Translations under genes and position numbers: made by a program
Shown: piece by piece, positions 62,727 to 64,000 of the stretch
Numbering within the stretch: position 1 is the stretch's first letter
Layout of the letters: each line of letters opens with the position of its first letter
Origin: Actibacterium ureilyticum
GTDB lineage: Bacteria > Pseudomonadota > Alphaproteobacteria > Rhodobacterales > Rhodobacteraceae
Direction: 5' to 3'
Assembly (NCBI RefSeq): GCF_002285435.1
Contig: NZ_NSBT01000026.1
Span: 1-64,000, forward strand
DNA: 64,000 bases
Notes under the pieces: generated by a model
Seen by the model: the letters and a program-made list of their open reading frames with translations, nothing else
Told to the model about the DNA's origin: nothing
The model's database searches: none

Positions 62727-63434
62727 TCAGGCCTGTTTCTTGAACAGGATCTCTTGCGCCTTCTTGTCGGATTGCAGGTTGCTGCGTTTTTCGGCGGCCA
62801 GGGCGCGGCCCTTTTGCACCGCGGGGCGTTCGCCGACCGTCTCCAGCCAGCGTTTCAGGTGCGGCTTGTCGTCGAGGGTCTGTTCCTGACCCTCCCACAG
62901 GGATGCCCAGGGCCAGATCGCCATATCGGCGATGGAGTAGAAATCGCCGGCGACGAAGGCGTTCTGGGCCAGTTGCCGGTCCAGCACGCCGTAAAGCCGC
63001 GCGACCTCGTTGCGGTAGCGGTCCTTGGCATAGGGCAGGTCGTTGGGAGGCTCCATGCTGGGGGCGTATTTCAGGAAGTGATGCGCCTGGCCCGCCATCG
63101 GACCCACGCCGCCCATCTGCCACATCAGCCACTGGTCGACCGCGATGCGGCTGCGTTCGGTATCGCCGCAGAAGCGGCCGGTCTTGCGCGCCAGGTATTG
63201 CAGGATCGCGCCGGATTCGAAGATCGCGATCGGGGCGCCATCGGGGCCGTCGGGATCGACGATGGCGGGCATCCGGTTATTGGGCGCGATTTTCAGGAAA
63301 TCGGGGTCGAACTGGTCGCCCGCGCCGATATCGATCAGGTGCAGATCATAGGGCAGGCCCATTTCCTCGAGCGCGATCGAGATCTTCCAGCCGTTGGGCG
63401 TGGGCCAGTAATAGAGGTCAATGGGTGCGGTCAT
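62727..63434 (-). CDS. glutathione S-transferase (YfcG/Nu class-like)
   Basis: A 235-residue GST. The N-terminal thioredoxin-like domain has IDLYYWPTPNGWKISIALEEMGLPYDLH and the glutathione site NNRMPAIVD with IFESGAILQYLARKTG; TPNGWK is the YfcG-type active site. The C-terminal domain is all helical (YSIADMAIWPWASLW). Such enzymes act as disulfide-bond reductases. ATG 63434 has AGGAGA at ideal spacing. The alpha/beta hydrolase gene ends 23 bases upstream on the same strand. Confidence 0.94.
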   Translation of the reverse strand: MTAPIDLYYWPTPNGWKISIALEEMGLPYDLHLIDIGAGDQFDPDFLKIAPNNRMPAIVDPDGPDGAPIAIFESGAILQYLARKTGRFCGDTERSRIAVDQWLMWQMGGVGPMAGQAHHFLKYAPSMEPPNDLPYAKDRYRNEVARLYGVLDRQLAQNAFVAGDFYSIADMAIWPWASLWEGQEQTLDDKPHLKRWLETVGERPAVQKGRALAAEKRSNLQSDKKAQEILFKKQA

Positions 63435-63457
63435 GTCGGTTCTCCTGTTCGCTGGGA

Positions 63458-64000
63458 TCAGGATGGCGCTTTTCCGGCAAAGGGCAAGGGCAGGGGCAGG
63501 CGGGGCCGTGCAACTCGTCGTGACCGGCGGGGCTGGGGCGTGTCGGGCAGGCGCATGCGCAGGTGTTCCAGCGGGAAATCGGCCCGCAGGAGCGCGGTGT
63601 AGAGGCCGAACATGCCGGGGCGCAGATAGGGGCTCCAGTGACAGATCCGGCGTTCGGGGGCGGCGACGGGAAAGCCAAGGTCGCGCAGCGCCTGCAGGGT
63701 GGCGGTGCTGTCGATCCGTAGGGTCAGCCAATTGGCGCGGTCGGTGAAGCCCGCCTGGCCCAGGCTGCGGTCGCCGGGGCGGTGCGGGGCGACGAGCCAT
63801 TCCAGCAGCAGGTCATAAAGCGTGTTTTCCCCGCTGGCCACGGTCAGGAACGCCGCCGCGCGCCCGGCGGGGGTGTCGAGGGCCGCGCGCGCCTGGCTGC
63901 GTGTTTCGGCAGGCGCCATCAGGATCGCGTGGCGCAGCGCGCCCGCTTGCAAGTGGGGCAGGGCGGCCAGGGTGACCCGCGCGCCCAGCGAATGGGCCAG
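63458..64000 (-). CDS. alpha/beta hydrolase, 3' part (5' end outside the window)
   Basis: The frame is open to the window edge: it begins LAHSLGARVTLAALPHLQAG, where HSLGA is the nucleophile elbow, so the catalytic serine is the fourth visible residue. About 180 residues are seen, ending in a basic, proline-rich tail (LPLPLPFAGKAPS). The segment HAILMAPAETR fits the strand after the elbow. The acid and histidine are not assigned with certainty. It lies upstream of the GST gene and is probably co-transcribed with it. Confidence 0.75.
   Translation of the reverse strand: MAHSLGARVTLAALPHLQAGALRHAILMAPAETRSQARAALDTPAGRAAAFLTVASGENTLYDLLLEWLVAPHRPGDRSLGQAGFTDRANWLTLRIDSTATLQALRDLGFPVAAPERRICHWSPYLRPGMFGLYTALLRADFPLEHLRMRLPDTPQPRRSRRVARPRLPLPLPFAGKAPS

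Noticed and set aside
1-64000. tRNA, rRNA, CRISPR arrays, insertion sequences
   Set aside because: I read intergenic stretches for cloverleaf arms, repeats with spacers and transposase motifs and found none that I can support.

Overview
The window is about 64 kb of high-GC (roughly 65 percent by eye) alphaproteobacterial chromosome. Gene order and protein types point to the Rhodobacterales (Roseobacter/Rhodobacter group). The strongest marker is the block tldD / coxB-ctaB-coxF-ctaG-coxC-SURF1-thrC-M16 peptidase-GNAT. A perfect FNR-type box between tldD and coxB, a CtrA-like box before dprA, an RTX protein, FAS1 and IalB-like secreted proteins, and ptsP (EI-Ntr) beside lysC fit the same group. 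No species is claimed. I saw no rRNA, tRNA, CRISPR array, transposase or integrase.

Layout. 0-4.5 kb: a small secreted protein with a structured leader, then the two succinyl-CoA:3-ketoacid transferase subunits (scoA, scoB) separated by an inserted-looking pair (GSCFA protein plus SGNH-like protein), then an L,D-transpeptidase. 4.5-10.4 kb (minus strand): topA, dprA, a GNAT and tldD. 10.5-18 kb (plus strand): cytochrome aa3 oxidase subunits and assembly factors, thrC, an M16 protease and a GNAT. 18-27.4 kb: a PhnA-like protein, an MBL-fold protein, a GlcD-type flavoprotein, FAS1, an RTX protein next to apt with a decayed second copy of the apt 3' end on its far side, a small RHH regulator, an IalB-like protein, a SulP transporter, a flavin reductase and a GNAT. 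27.4-33 kb (minus strand): ptsP, lysC, SDR, DUF1178, NUDIX. 33-40.9 kb: an HDAC-like deacetylase with thpR, waaA, hrpB, meaB, a YrbL-like protein behind a repeat array, and rpmB. 41-44.6 kb: a membrane LuxR-type protein, a thioesterase, a copper-chaperone pair, a sirtuin, an LMW-PTP and a small secreted protein. 44.9-49.6 kb: an envelope glycan cassette (GT39-like, GT2, GtrA, GT39-like). 49.7 kb: lepA. 51.5-52.5 kb: an AT-rich accessory patch. 52.5-56.2 kb: small lipoproteins including an entericidin, a DsrE-like protein and purD. 56.2-64 kb: a glycine-rich-domain protein, xseA, ftsY, a peroxiredoxin-like protein, an EamA transporter, yciB, a GST and the 3' part of an alpha/beta hydrolase gene.

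Most of this is housekeeping DNA. The parts that look acquired or unexplained are: the GSCFA/SGNH pair splitting scoA from scoB; the RTX gene bracketed by a real and a decayed apt 3' end; the AT-rich patch at 51.5-52.5 kb; the glycosyltransferase cassette before lepA; the 15-bp inverted repeat bracketing the dprA start; the repeat array before the YrbL-like gene; and a dispersed CCTCCGGCGG terminator-like repeat seen three times. Several genes are very short (coxF-like, a 39-residue ORF, a 47-residue lipoprotein, an entericidin) and were found by direct reading. No search or computation was run; family names rest on motifs, length and context.
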